Notes: generated from the letters alone by a model not told the origin. Numbered from the stretch's first letter, positions 11,622 through 22,316 are shown. The stretch is 24,120 nt of DNA from Nemertoderma westbladi (GCA_032718475.1 JAUCBJ010003037.1:1-24120), one strand, 5' to 3'. A program made the numbers and translations.

Positions 11622-13869
11622 CGAATTATTATTTCGGGTTCCCGATTTATTATCTCGGGATCCTGACTTATTATCTCAGGATCCCGACTTATTATCTCGA
11701 GATCCCGACTTATTATCTCGGGATCCCGAGTTATTATCTCGGGATCCCGACTTATTATCTCGGGATCCCACTTATTATTTCGGGATCCCGACTTATTATC
11801 TCAGGATCCCGACTTATTATCTCGGGATCCCGACTTATTATCTCGGGATCCCGGCTTATTATTTCGGGATCCCGGCTTATTATTTCGGGATCCCGACTTA
11901 TTATCTCGGGAACCCGACTTTTATCTCGGGATCCCGACTTATTATCTCGGGATCCCGAGTTATTATCTCGGGATCCCGACTTATTATCTCGGGATCCCGA
12001 CTTATTATCTCGGGATCCCGACTTATTAGCTCGGGATCCCGGCTTATTATTTCGGGATCCCGGCTTATTATCTAGGGACCCCGAGTTATTATCTCGGGAT
12101 CCCGGCTTATTATTTCGGGATCCCGACTTATTATCTCGGGAACCCGACTTATTATCTCGGGAACCCGACTTTTATCTCGGGATCCCGACTTATTATCTCG
12201 GGATCCCGAGTTATTATCTCGGGATCCCGACTTATTATCTCGGGATCCCGACTTATTATCTCGGGATCCCGACTTATTATCTCGGGATCCCACTTATTAT
12301 TTCGGGATCCCGACTTATTATCTCGGGATCCCGACTTATTATCTCGGAAACCCGACTTTTATCTCGGGATCCCGACTTATTATCTCGGGATCCCGAGTTA
12401 TTATCTCGGGATCCCGACTTATTATCTCGGGATCCCGACTTATTATCTCGGGATCCCGACTTATTATCTCGGGATCCCGACTTATTATCTCGGGATCCCG
12501 ACTTATTAGCTCGGGATCCCGGCTTATTATTTCGGGATCCCGGCTTATTATCTCGGGATCCCGACTTACTATCTCGGGATCCCGACTTATTATCTCGGGA
12601 TCCCGACTTATTATCTCGGGGTCCCGACTTATTATCTCGGGATCCCGACTTATTATCTCGGGATCCCGGCTTATTATTTCGGGATCCCGACTTATTATCT
12701 CGGGATCCCGACTTATTATCTCGGGATCCCGACTTATTATCTCGGGATCCCGAGTTATTATCTCGGGATCCCGACTTATTATCTCGGGATCCCGACTTAT
12801 TATCTCGGGATCCCGGCTTATTATTTCGGGATCCCGGCTTATTATTTCGGGATCCCGACTTATTATCTCGGGAACCCGACTTTTATCTCGGGATCCCGAC
12901 TTATTATCTCGGGATCCCGAGTTATTATCTCGGGATCCCGACTTATTATCTCGGGATCCCGACTTATTATCTCGGGATCCCGACTTATTATCTAGGGACC
13001 CCGAGTTATTATCTCGGGATCCCGGCTTATTATTTCGGGATCCCGACTTATTATCTCGGGATCCCGAGATAATAAGTCGGGATCCCGAGTTATTATCTCG
13101 GGATCCCGACTTATTATCTCGGGATCCCAACTTATTATCTCGGGATCCCGACTTATTATCTAGGGACCCCGAGTTATTATCTCGGGATCCCGGCTTATTA
13201 TTTCGGGATCCCGACTTATTATCTCGGGATCCCGACTTATTATCTCGGGATCCCGACTTATTATCTCGGGATCCCGACTTATTATTTCGGGATCCCGACT
13301 TATTATCTCGGGATCCCGACTTATTATTTCGGGATCCCGACTTATTATCTAGGGACCCCGAGTTATTATCTCGGGATCCCGGCTTATTATTTCGGGATCC
13401 CGACTTATTATTTCGGGATCCCGACTTATTATCTCGGGATCCCGACTTATTATCTAGGGACCCCGAGTTATTATCTCGGGATCCCGGCTTATTATTTCGG
13501 GATCCCGACTTATTATCTCGGGATCCCGACTTATTATCTCGGGATCCCGACTTATTATCTCGGGATCCCGACTTATTATTTCGGGATCCCGACTTATTAT
13601 CTCGGGATCCCGACTTATTATTTCGGGATCCCGACTTATTATCTAGGGACCCCGAGTTATTATCTAGGGACCCCGAGTTATTATCTCGGGATCCCGGCTT
13701 ATTATTTCGGGATCCCGACTTATTATTTCGGGATCCCGACTTATTATCTCGGGATCCCGACTTATTATTTCGGGATCCCGACTTATTATCTCGGGATCCC
13801 GACTTATTATTTCGGGATCCCGACTTATTATCTCGGGATCCCGACTTATTATCTCGGGATCCCGACTTT
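11622..13869. repeat. 21-bp GGGATCCC minisatellite array
   Basis: About 106 tandem units of 21 bp, plus strand CGGGATCCCGACTTATTATC then T. Each unit contains the 10-bp perfect palindrome CGGGATCCCG, and therefore a BamHI site. Variants are GAGTTATT, GGCTTATT, TATTTC, GAACCC, a 3-bp deletion giving GACTTTTATC, and CTAGGGACCCC, which loses the palindrome. The same variant runs recur several times, for example TCTAGGGACCCCGAG near 12070, 12995, 13160, 13350, 13455 and 13640, showing local block amplification. Five of the six frames of the unit lack stops, so long open frames on both strands (11579-13072 plus, 12339-13130 minus) are expected and are not called as genes. The whole array is intronic to the minus-strand membrane-protein gene. 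Confidence 0.96.
13035..13088. repeat. 54-bp perfect palindrome from an inverted unit
   Basis: A single 21-bp unit is inverted relative to its neighbours: CCCGAGATAATAAGTCGGG follows CCCGACTTATTATCTCGGG. With the flanking CGGGATCCCG palindromes this makes a spacerless perfect inverted repeat of 54 bp, centred between 13061 and 13062. It could extrude as a cruciform or fold as a long hairpin in the intronic RNA. Confidence 0.93.
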
Positions 13870-14249
13870 TCATGTAGGGAAAATGTCCTTAGGGGCTCCT
13901 TTAAAATTTAATAGTAAACATTAATAAAACTACTTTCATTTTAACAGGGCGTGTTTCATGGAGGTTTCATTGCGGAAATGAGTTTGTGTCTTTAGAAACT
14001 TAATGAGTTTTATAATAAGTTTTCTTTGACATCCTGTCAGGAAACTCATTTTGTTTGTACATAATTAGACGTTTGGTCGAGTAGAAAGTGATATGTCCGT
14101 CAGAGTGTTATTGTTACGTTTAGAATGCAGATGTTATATTTATTAAATGAAGTCAAAGCCCATAGAGAATAAGATATAATCTTACCATACAAAATCAAAC
14201 CCTATTCAGTTGATGCGAAAAGGTATAGATCTAATTACAATCTCTCCAG
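13870..14249. other. Intronic single-copy DNA
   Basis: AT-rich sequence between the minisatellite and the retrotransposon remnant. I see no gene, repeat or signal. Confidence 0.5.
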
Positions 14250-14892
14250 TTACTATTAAAGCGATCATAGGAAGCCTCTCACTTGGAAGGTCTCCGGATA
14301 TCAAATCACTGGTTGTGGAACATTTTTTGCATTCAAATCCAGAAATAATTTGTAACTCGATTTCTATATAATAAATTCCAGTTTGGCCCTCAGGTCAGGT
14401 TCCTAGGTCATTTGGTACAACGATAATTTCGCACTTCTAAAAGGGAAAGGCCAGAGACTCATCATTAAGTTACATTGCTACAGTTAGCCTCCTGGCTAAA
14501 GTATTTGAAGGTGTAATGCTGAAGTTATTCTTACAGGACGACTTGTCTAAATCCAGAAACTTGAGTGACTACCAATATGGGTTTAAGAAGAATATTAGTT
14601 CGGATATGGTCATTGAAGCAGTCCTAGAATGTATCGAATTCTATCGAATACGAGACTCACCAATAATGTTTCCCAACTAGACATAAATTCCGCATTTGAT
14701 GATGTTGATCACAGTGTTTTGTTCACAAATCTAAAGGACATATTAAATCCACATGTGGCGCTCGTCTTATTAGATTATTACGCACAAACCTTGGTTTTTC
14801 TAAGATTTGATGATACTAGTTTCCTCTGGGGAGTAAAGTCCTGGGGGGGCCGCACTGGAAATAAGTCATCAGACTTTGTGCGTCATCCCTGA
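14250..14892 (+). pseudogene. Decayed non-LTR retrotransposon reverse transcriptase
   Basis: Translating across three breaks recovers the N-terminal half of a LINE-type reverse transcriptase, in order: SLSLGRSPDIKSLVVEHF (like the G-K-S-P-G-x-D segment), VPRSFGTTIISHF followed by a stop and KGKARDSS (like VPxxFGxGxIVPLxK), YIATVSLLAKVFEGV (the SVLSKVFE block), YQYGFKKNISSDMVIE (QFGFKKG-S-T), then a +1 shift at about 14675 into LDINSAFDDVDHSVLF, which holds the first catalytic aspartate block (LDxSKAFDxVxHxxLFxKL). Stop codons lie near 14368, 14437 and 14677. The sequence then loses similarity before the GVRQGxxLSP and YxDD motifs. It is a truncated dead copy in the intron, in sense opposite to the host gene. 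The LINE clade cannot be settled by eye. Confidence 0.8.
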
Positions 14893-15643
14893 CCTAGTGG
14901 CCGAAAAAAATTTCACTTCCGCTTTCCAGTGAAGCTTAAAAGTCAATAGTTGGACTCATATTAAGACTGAAAGAATGCCCGAGTATTCCGCTCCAATCAG
15001 GTTTGAGTATTATGTTACAACAACCACGAGGTAACTCGAAACACAATGGGATACGTAGTCTGTATCGCAATGCCACGCTATCCTTTCCCCTGCCAGACCT
15101 CAAATCATTGACAACCTATAATTATAGTAGGAATATTCTATACTCACGATTCCAGTCCCAACCACCATCATGGTGTACAAAGAATAATGGTGAATTCATA
15201 TCGAGCTGCCTCGAGCAGACAAACATTCCGTTCGCTGTGAGACACGACCGCATACTGGAATTCCATGGAATCCGATAAATACAAACTTTCCTATTGGTTG
15301 AAACCCTCCCCCGCCCCGTGCTGCATTATAAACTTTGAATACGTGTTTTAATTTATGATTTTACTGCCTTAGACGCTTTTAATTATTTTAAACATTAAGT
15401 TTTTAATTAGTGAATGTATAACTAAATAAATAAATTCCGGTTTGACCGGATGCTTGCGCCTTCGTGCGCTCGATTATAGTATCGTAGTATATTTTACTCC
15501 AAGATCTGGTTCAGTCTAAATATTTTTTGGTAGAATGATAACTTTTCATTTAGTTACTTTAATTTCGGGACTTCAGTTCACTTCTTCGAATCTCCAAATT
15601 TTAGTGAGTCGTAGAGCACTTAGCACTTAGGTACAGCACTTAC
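14893..15643. other. Intronic remnant, possible LINE 3' end
   Basis: No gene is supported. An open frame of 91 codons at 15003-15278 has no recognisable domain. At about 15395-15433 the plus strand reads TTAATTAGTGAATGTATAAC and then TAAATAAATAAAT, a short A-rich repeat of the kind that ends many LINE copies, so this could be the 3' tail of the element whose reverse transcriptase lies just upstream. The link is inferred from position only. Confidence 0.35.
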
Positions 15644-15991
15644 CTTGCTTGGGATAAATCCAGAAATATCCATTCCTGTAATAACAGCCAAGTATATAGT
15701 AATAGCCAATAAAACGGACGAAATAGCGATTATGGCGAATAATGACATCTTCTTATACGGTCTATCGTTGAAGACGGCTAGCCCGATATTGCGTGTCCAG
15801 TAACCCATCCCGGCGGTACCTAGACCTAACCAGACCCCGTAACCCATATAGGACTGCCTGATCAGGTCGGGTTTCGAGTGGTATTCTTGGACGACGGATA
15901 TACCGACAGCGAACATGGCAATTCCGGACATGATATCCATCAAACTGAATATCATCAGCGGCGAACACGAATACGTATATCGTATCCCCAT
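15644..15991 (-). CDS. Four-TM membrane protein, exon 1 (TM1-TM3)
   Basis: First coding exon, 116 codons, ending in AAG at a perfect GTAAGT donor, phase 0. The ATG at 15991-15989 has A at -3 and G at +4. An in-frame TAA lies two codons upstream with no acceptor between, so this is the true start. Three hydrophobic helices are visible: residues about 11-34 (LMIFSLMDIMSGIAMFAVGI), 50-74 (GYGVWLGLGTAGMGYWT and on) and 82-107 (MSLFAIIAISSVLLAITIYL). The loops between them are charged (EYHSKPDLIRQ and NDRPYKK). Exon 2 (10819-11511) supplies the fourth helix and the tail. No signal peptide is separate from TM1. The protein is likely an integral membrane protein with both ends cytosolic. CD20/MS4A-like is my best guess at the family; an unnamed lineage-specific tetraspan is equally possible. 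Confidence 0.78.
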
Positions 15992-17501
15992 AGTTTAGTT
16001 TTGTAACGAATTAATGGAAGATAATTCTAATTCACATTCTGTAAATCTACAGATTATTTAAGATATAAAAAATGAATATCATGTAAATACTTTATCTGAA
16101 AATTCCACATTTTCTGACTAAAATTGGTAGAAAACAGTGCAGGAATGTGTATTTTCACTCTGTATTATTTTACACCACTGTAAAAGTGATGGGAAGTAGG
16201 GAATATAGCTCAGTTAAATACAACATTTATAAAGATCGTCATAATTTGTATTTTGTAAAACAACATTTTGTAAAATAGAGAATATAAAATATGTATATTT
16301 AGTTTAGATGATAATTGTAAAAAATATATTATTATTAATAATAATAATTATTATAATTATAATTATCAGTAGTCCTACTGAAAGTAATAATTAAGCGTCA
16401 GCGCAGGTATTGATATACTTATAATGTAAATTAAATGTAAAATTAGTACTAATAAATAATTCGTTTAATCTATCAGATACAATAGTGTATTAGAACTAAT
16501 TTAAGTTAATTTCATTAACGATGTATAATTTCAGTTGACTGAATTTCAGATATTCTGCCCTCGTGTAGGCCTATTGAATTTTGCACTCGATTGCATTTTT
16601 GCACCTGCAAACTCGTGCAAACCTCAATGCTCAATACACTCGGACAGCATACAGAGTAGTTGAATTCATTCGATTGAAATTAATGAGAAAAAGTACTTCT
16701 TCTTATCGAAGAATATTACTTTCAATCAGTAGGCTAAGCCTCACTCTATTTAAAAATAAAATTCCATAAGAAATACAAATTTTTATAGAATACATGTATT
16801 TTTTTTTAGTATTCTGGTAAATATAAGCAAGGATTAATAGTTTGTTTAGTAAATTCATTTTCCTTTTCTTTTCATCCAACCAACTGCCAGATCGAAATTC
16901 TTCTTATTTCATTCGTTAGAGGAAAATTATTGTACTACTGTGAACAACAATTATTTGTATCATTTCACAATGACTACAGCACTCCGTGAAGAAACTTTAC
17001 ATATTTACCGCTTTAACGGTAATGATTTATTTATATCAATAGTTTAATATACTAAGTAGGCTTGCAAACAAATAACTATTATAATAATACCGCATTTTAA
17101 TGAAGTTAACAGTATTTTAATATTCCCATTGAAAGAAAAGAAATTAAAACGCAGGTATCCATCAATATCTACAGATTTAATAAATATTCGAAGATCAGTT
17201 TTTAATTAATTAATTAATTATTCGCGTGCAATATGAATTACTATCGTAAAAGTTGGCATCCCATATAACAATATATTATTATAATTAACCCAATAAATTA
17301 CGAACGACTCACATTCAATCAATGTTAAACTTAATTAATATGAAAGGTTATTTATTGCCAAGGTTAAGAGATAATGGTCATCATATTATAAATAATATGA
17401 TATTTAATATGATGGGCATTATTCTACAACGCAATGTTGCAGAACTACACCGTAACCCAAAATATATATCTAATGGAACCTTAATACGGACTTGGAATAT
17501 G
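15992..17501. other. AT-rich non-coding region upstream of the four-TM gene
   Basis: About 1.5 kb, strongly AT-rich. It should contain the promoter and 5' UTR of the minus-strand membrane-protein gene, but no core promoter element is convincing. An ATT/TAA-type microsatellite lies at about 16325-16368 and a TTAA run at about 17204-17220. Open frames at 16581-16769 and 17322-17594 have no coding character. Confidence 0.5.
17379..17414. repeat. Overlapping AT-rich inverted repeats
   Basis: ATCATATTAT and ATAATATGAT (17380-17401) flank a 2-base centre, and CATCATATTA at 17379-17388 can pair instead with TAATATGATG at 17405-17414. Two mutually exclusive hairpins are thus possible, about 90 bp before the 27-bp array begins. 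Confidence 0.7.
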
Positions 17502-20160
17502 CACCGTTATGGTGACTGTGTGTGTCTGCACCGTTATGGTGACTGTGTGTGTCTGCACCGTTATGGTGACTGTCTGTCTACACCGTTATGGTGACTGTGT
17601 GTGTCTGCACCGTTATGGTGACTGTGTGTGTCTGCACCGTTATGGTGACTGTCTGTCTACACCGTTATGGTGACTGTGTGTGTCTGCACCGTTATGGTGA
17701 CTGTGTGTATCTGCACCGTTATGGTGACTGTCTGTCTGCACCGTTATGGTGACTGTGTGTGTCTGCACCGTTATGGTGACTGTGTGTGTCTGCACCGTTA
17801 TGGTGACTGTGTCTGTCTGCACCGTTATGGTGACTGTGTGTGTCTGCACCGTTATGGTGACTGTGTGTGTCTGCACCGTTATGGTGACTGTGTGTGTCTG
17901 CACCGTTATGGTGACTGTGTGTGTCTCACCGTTATGGTGACTGTGTGTGTCTGCACCGTTATGGTGACTGTGTGTGTCTGCACCGTTATGGTGACTGTGT
18001 GTGTCTGCACCGTTATGGTGACTGTGTGTGTCTGCACCGTTATGGTGACTGTGTGTGTCTGCACCGTTATGGTGACTGTGTGTGTCTGCACCGTTATGGT
18101 GACTGTGTGTGTCTGCACCGTTATGGTGACTGTGTGTGTCTGCACCGTTATGGTGACTGTGTGTGTCTGCACCGTTATGGTGACTGTGTGTGTCTGCACC
18201 GTTATGGTGACTGTGTGTGTCTGCACCGTTATGGTGACTGTGTGTGTCTGCACCGTTATGGTGACTGTGTGTGTCTGCACCGTTATGGTGACTGTGTGTC
18301 TGCACCGTTATGGTGACTGTGTGTGTCTGCACCGTTATGGTGACTGTGTGTCTGCACCGTTATGGTGACTGTGTGTGTCTGCACCGTTATTGCGACTGTG
18401 TGTGTCTGCACCGTTATGGTGACTGTGTGTGTCTGCACCGTTATGGTGACTGTGTGTGTCTGCACCGTTATGGTGACTGTGTGTGTCTGCACCGTTATTG
18501 CGACTGTGTGTGTCTGCACCGTTATGGTGACTGTGTGTGCCTGCACTGTTATTGCGACTGTGTGTTTCTGCACCGTTATGGTGACTGTGTGTTTCTGCAC
18601 CGTTATGGTGACTGTGTGTGTCTGCACCGTTATAGTGACTGTGTGTCTGCACCGTTATGGTGACTGTGTGTGTCTGCACCGTTATGGTGACTGTGTGTGC
18701 CTGCACCGCTATTGTGACGGGGTGTTTCTGCACCGTTATGGTGACTGTGTGTGTCTGCACCGTTATGGTGACTGTCTGTCTGCACCGTTATGGTGACTGT
18801 GTGTCTGCACCGTTATGGTGACTGTGTGTGTCTGCACCGTTATGGTGACTGTGTGTGTCTGCACCGTTATGGTGACTGTCTGTCTACACCGTTATGGTGA
18901 CTGTGTGTGTCTGCACCGTTATTGTGACTGTGTGTGTCTGTACCGTTATGGTGACTGTCTGTCTACACCGTTATGGTGACTGTGTGTGTCTGCACCGTTA
19001 TGGTGACTGTGTGTGTCTGCACCGTTATGGTGACTGTCTGTCTGCACCGTTATGGTGACTGTGTGTGTCTGCACCGTTATGGTGACTGTGTGTGTCTGCA
19101 CCGTTATGGTGACTGTGTCTGTCTGCACCGTTATGGTGACTGTGTGTGTCTGCACCGTTATGGTGACTGTGTGTCTGCACCGTTATGGTGACTGTCTGTC
19201 TGCACCGTTATGGTGACTGTGTGTGTCTGCACCGTTATGGTGACTGTGTGTGTCTGCACCGTTATGGTAACTGTGTGTGTCTGCACCGTTATGGTGACTG
19301 TGTGTGTCTGCACCGTTATGGTGACTGTGTGTGTCTGCACCGTTATGGTGACTGTGTGTGTCTGCACCGTTATGGTGACTGTGTGTGTCTGCACCGTTAT
19401 GGTGACTGTGTGTGTCTGCACCGTTATGGTGACTGTGTGTGTCTGCACCGTTATGGTGACTGTGTGTGTCTGCACCGTTATGGTGACTGTGTGTGTCTGC
19501 ACCGTTATGGTGACTGTGTGTGTCTGCACCGTTATGGTGACTGTGTGTGTCTGCACCGTTATGGTGACTGTGTGTGTCTGCACCGTTATGGTGACTGTGT
19601 GTGTCTGCACCGTTATGGTGACTGTGTGTGTCTGCACCGTTATTGCGACTGTGTGTGTCTGCACCGTTATGGTGACTGTGTGTGTCTGCACCGTTATGGT
19701 GACTGTGTGTGTTTGCACCGTTATAGTGACTGTGTGTGTCTGCACCGTTATGGTGACTGTGTGTGTCTGCACCGTTATGGTGACTGTGTGTGTCTGCACC
19801 GTTATGGTGACTGTGTGTGTCTGCACCGTTATGGTGACTGTGTGTGTCTCACCGTTATGGTGACTGTGTGTGTCTGCACCGTTATGGTGACTGTGTGTGT
19901 CTGCACCGTTATGGTGACTGTGTGTGTCTGCACCGTTATGGTGACTGTGTGTGTCTGCACCGTTATGGTGACTGTGTGTTTCTGCACCGTTATGGTGACT
20001 GTGTGTGTCTGCACCGTTATGGTGACTGTCTGTCTGCACCGTTATGGTGACTGTGTGTCTGCACCGTTATGGTGACTGTGTGTGTCTGCACCGTTATGGT
20101 GACTGTGTGTGTCTGCACCGTTATGGTGTCTGTGTGTCTACACCGTTATGGTGACTGTGT
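17502..20160. repeat. 27-bp GT-rich minisatellite, homogeneous part
   Basis: About 98 units of 27 bp, plus strand CACCGTTATGGTGACTGTGT followed by GTGTCTG. CACC and GGTG flank GTTAT as a small hairpin, and the alternating (TG) run varies by 2 bp, giving 25-bp units. Scattered variants are CTGTCTGTCTAC, TATTGCGAC, TATAGTGAC and GTTTCTG, plus a unit missing two bases (GTGTCTCACC) at about 17925 and 19848. Matching variant runs, such as the CTGTCTACACC cluster at 17575-17660 and again at 18880-18966, show block duplication of about 1.3 kb, and the two GTCTCACC units lie 1923 bp apart. The unit length is divisible by three and lacks stops in several frames, so the long open frames on both strands are by-products. 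Confidence 0.96.
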
Positions 20161-21022
20161 GTGTGTCTGCACCGTTACACCGTTATGATAACTGTGTGTC
20201 TGCACCGTACTGTAATAATGGTGACTGTCTGTATGTCTGCACCGTTATGGTGACTGTGTGTGTCTGCCGTTATGGTAACTGTGTGTCTGCACCGTAATGG
20301 TGACATGTGTGTGTCTGCACACTACTGTAATAATGGTGTATGTATGTCTGCACCGTAATGGTGACTGTCTGTCTGCACCATAATGGTGATTGGGTATCTA
20401 CACCGTAATGGTAACTGTGTGTGTGTCTGCAACATACTGTAATAATGGTGACTATCTGTCTGCACCGTAATGGCGACTGTCTGTCTGCACCGTAATGGCG
20501 ACTGTCTGTCTGCACCGTAATGGTGACTCTGTGTGTGTCTGCACCGTAATGGTGACTGGGTATCTACTAGTAATTGTGTGTGTCTGCAGCATACTGTAAT
20601 AATGGTGACTGTCTGTCTGTCTGCACCGTTATGGTGACTGTGTGTGTCTGCATGCTACTGAAATAATTATGACTGTCTGTCTGCACCGTAATGGTGACTG
20701 CCTGTCTGCACCGTAATGGTGACTCTGTGTGTGTCTGCACCGTAATGGTGACTGGGTATCTACTAGTAATTGTGTGTGTCTGCACCGTACTGTAATAATG
20801 GTGACTGTCTGTCTGCACCGTTATGGTGACTGTGTATCTGCATCCTACTGTATTAATGGTGACTGTGCACCGTAATGGTGACTCTGTGTGTGTCTGCACC
20901 GTACTGTAATAATGGTGACTGTGCACCGTAATGGTGACTCTGTGTGTGTCTGCACCGTACTGTAATAATGTTGACTGTATGTCTGTCTGCATCGTAATGG
21001 TGAATAGGTGGGTATCTGCTAA
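20161..21022. repeat. 27-bp minisatellite, divergent part
   Basis: The array continues with degenerate units of a different subfamily: CACCGTAATGG replaces CACCGTTATGG, and inserts such as ACTGTAATAATGGTGACTGT appear repeatedly. A composite block containing GGGTATCTACTAGTAATTGT occurs at about 20558 and again 196 bp later. Unit spacing is irregular. This looks like an older, less homogenised flank of the same array. Confidence 0.88.
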
Positions 21023-21075
21023 AATGAAAAATAGCAATAATTTTTGTCATTGTTCACAGATAATTATTTATGTGC

Positions 21076-21340
21076 AGCAGCTTGGTCCAGTGGTGTGTGG
21101 TGACATTCCTGGGCTTCCAATTAGGGAGCCCTGGTTCGATCCCTAGATGGGGCAGAACTGTTTGGGCGCATCCTTCAGTGGTCGATAAATGGGAACCAAG
21201 GCAACTTGGGAAACAAAGTGGAAGGGTTTACTGTGGAAGATCACCCATGGTGCGGTGGTGAACAGGCATTCCTTGGCTTAAAGAGCCTAAAAGATTCACC
21301 CATTCATAATCAATTATTTCGCTCCAGTATAAAATTTATG
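21076..21340 (+). mobile_element. tRNA-derived SINE
   Basis: A perfect pol III A box, TGGTCCAGTGG at 21083-21093, and a B box, GGTTCGATCCC at 21133-21143, stand 50 bp apart as in tRNA promoters. A non-tRNA body follows with GGTCGATAAATGGGAACC and an AT-rich 3' end. The folded head does not make a complete cloverleaf, so this is a SINE and not a tRNA gene. It is a different tRNA-like head from the one at 10029. The 3' limit is approximate and no target-site duplication was found. Confidence 0.7.
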
Positions 21341-21456
21341 TTAATAAATGAAAGCAACATTTAATCTGACATAAAAGTTCTGATTAAACGGAAGTTTTAC
21401 CTCGGGACGTAATCTTAGTAACATGCTACCCATGGGTAGTGAATGACTCGACATAT

Positions 21457-21890
21457 GGGGCCGTCCAAGTATGACGTCTGCACTTTTCCCCAAAATGTTG
21501 ACCCCCTCCCTCCCCTAAATCAGATGTCATCAGATAGGCGTTGATAACCCCCCTCCCCTAAATCAGATTAAAAAAAAAATTTGTAACAACCTATTATATT
21601 ATGAAGATTAATTATAATCACTTGTAAATCATTAAATTATTATTTTTAATCAAATTATGAATTATATAATTATAGTAAATTATTAATTTATATTATAATA
21701 TAATAATAGTTATTCAATCAGCCAGGGACTGAATCTATCTTCAATAGCTATATCTCTTCTAGCACCTATAAATGAAGATGCTGACGTCAGATTTTGGCTG
21801 ACCCCCTCCCCTCCCCTCATCAGCACGTCATCAGATTTTCCCAACCCCCCTCCCCCCCCTAAAGTGCTGACGTCATACTTGGACGGCCCC
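21457..21890. mobile_element. MITE with 30-bp terminal inverted repeats
   Basis: The left end starts GGGGCCGTCCAAGTATGACG and the right end is its reverse complement; the terminal 30 bp match at 29 positions. Just inside each end are C-rich stretches (CCCCCTCCCTCCCC on the left, two CCCCCTCCC-type runs on the right) and CATCAGAT-like subrepeats. The middle 150 bp is almost pure AT. The length is 434 bp with no transposase frame, so it must be moved in trans. Flanks are ACATAT on the left and AATTCA on the right, with no obvious target-site duplication, and the superfamily is therefore left open. Confidence 0.88.
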
Positions 21891-22316
21891 AATTCAATCA
21901 ATCAATGAATGTTGACGTGGCCTACAGCCGAACTATATTATCATCAGTCAGCATTATGCAATAAGCTCTTCATTAATTCCACTTCTGTGTCTCTTAAAAC
22001 AGCGGTTGTTGCTTTATTAATACGTTTGCACAGCGCTAATGAACATGAAACCTAATGAGCAAGCCAATCGATTTTTTAAATTCAGTTGTGGTTGTGGGGC
22101 GAGTAGCTTAGCATAGTTTACGGACCAAATCGATATTGCCTGTCTGACAGTCTGTACGTTTATCTGACTCAATGTTTAAATGTCAATATCCTAGAAACAC
22201 GACTCCATGTGCTGTTGATACCAATGCCTATTTGGACTGTATTATCAACTGTGATCACGGTTTGATCTCAATCTACACAAACACCAGTATTAGCCTATTA
22301 TATTGTATTACCACAG
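21891..22316. other. Non-coding DNA before the orphan exon
   Basis: Presumed intron of the plus-strand gene that owns the next exon. It ends in TATTGTATTACCACAG, a plausible 3' splice site. Nothing else is recognisable. Confidence 0.4.

Larger units (their letters stand above)
11512..15643 (-). other. Intron of the four-TM gene
   Basis: Phase-0 intron of 4132 bp. The donor is AAG then GTAAGT (minus strand, across 15644/15643), a perfect consensus, and the acceptor is TTTATAG. It separates TM3 from TM4. Inside it lie the 21-bp palindromic minisatellite and a decayed reverse transcriptase, both described separately. If the intron were retained, translation would add seven residues (VSAVPKC) and stop, leaving a three-helix product. 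Confidence 0.72.

Noticed and set aside
11579-13072. 497-codon plus-strand open frame (and 263-codon minus-strand frame at 12339-13130)
   Set aside because: It walks through all three frames of a 21-bp unit that is stop-free in five of six frames, has no domain outside the repeat, and lies antisense in an intron.
15003-15278. 91-codon open frame in the intron
   Set aside because: No recognisable domain; it lies in transposon-like debris after the reverse transcriptase remnant.
16581-16769. 62-codon open frame upstream of the four-TM gene
   Set aside because: Short, AT-rich, without coding character or splice context.
17640-20075. Many open frames of 60-296 codons on both strands
   Set aside because: By-products of the 27-bp repeat, whose length is divisible by three; sequences are pure repeat (VCVCTVMVT, CLHRYGDCV, THSHHNGAD).
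21710-21901. 63-codon minus-strand frame
   Set aside because: It lies in the MITE and reads its G-rich subterminal repeat.
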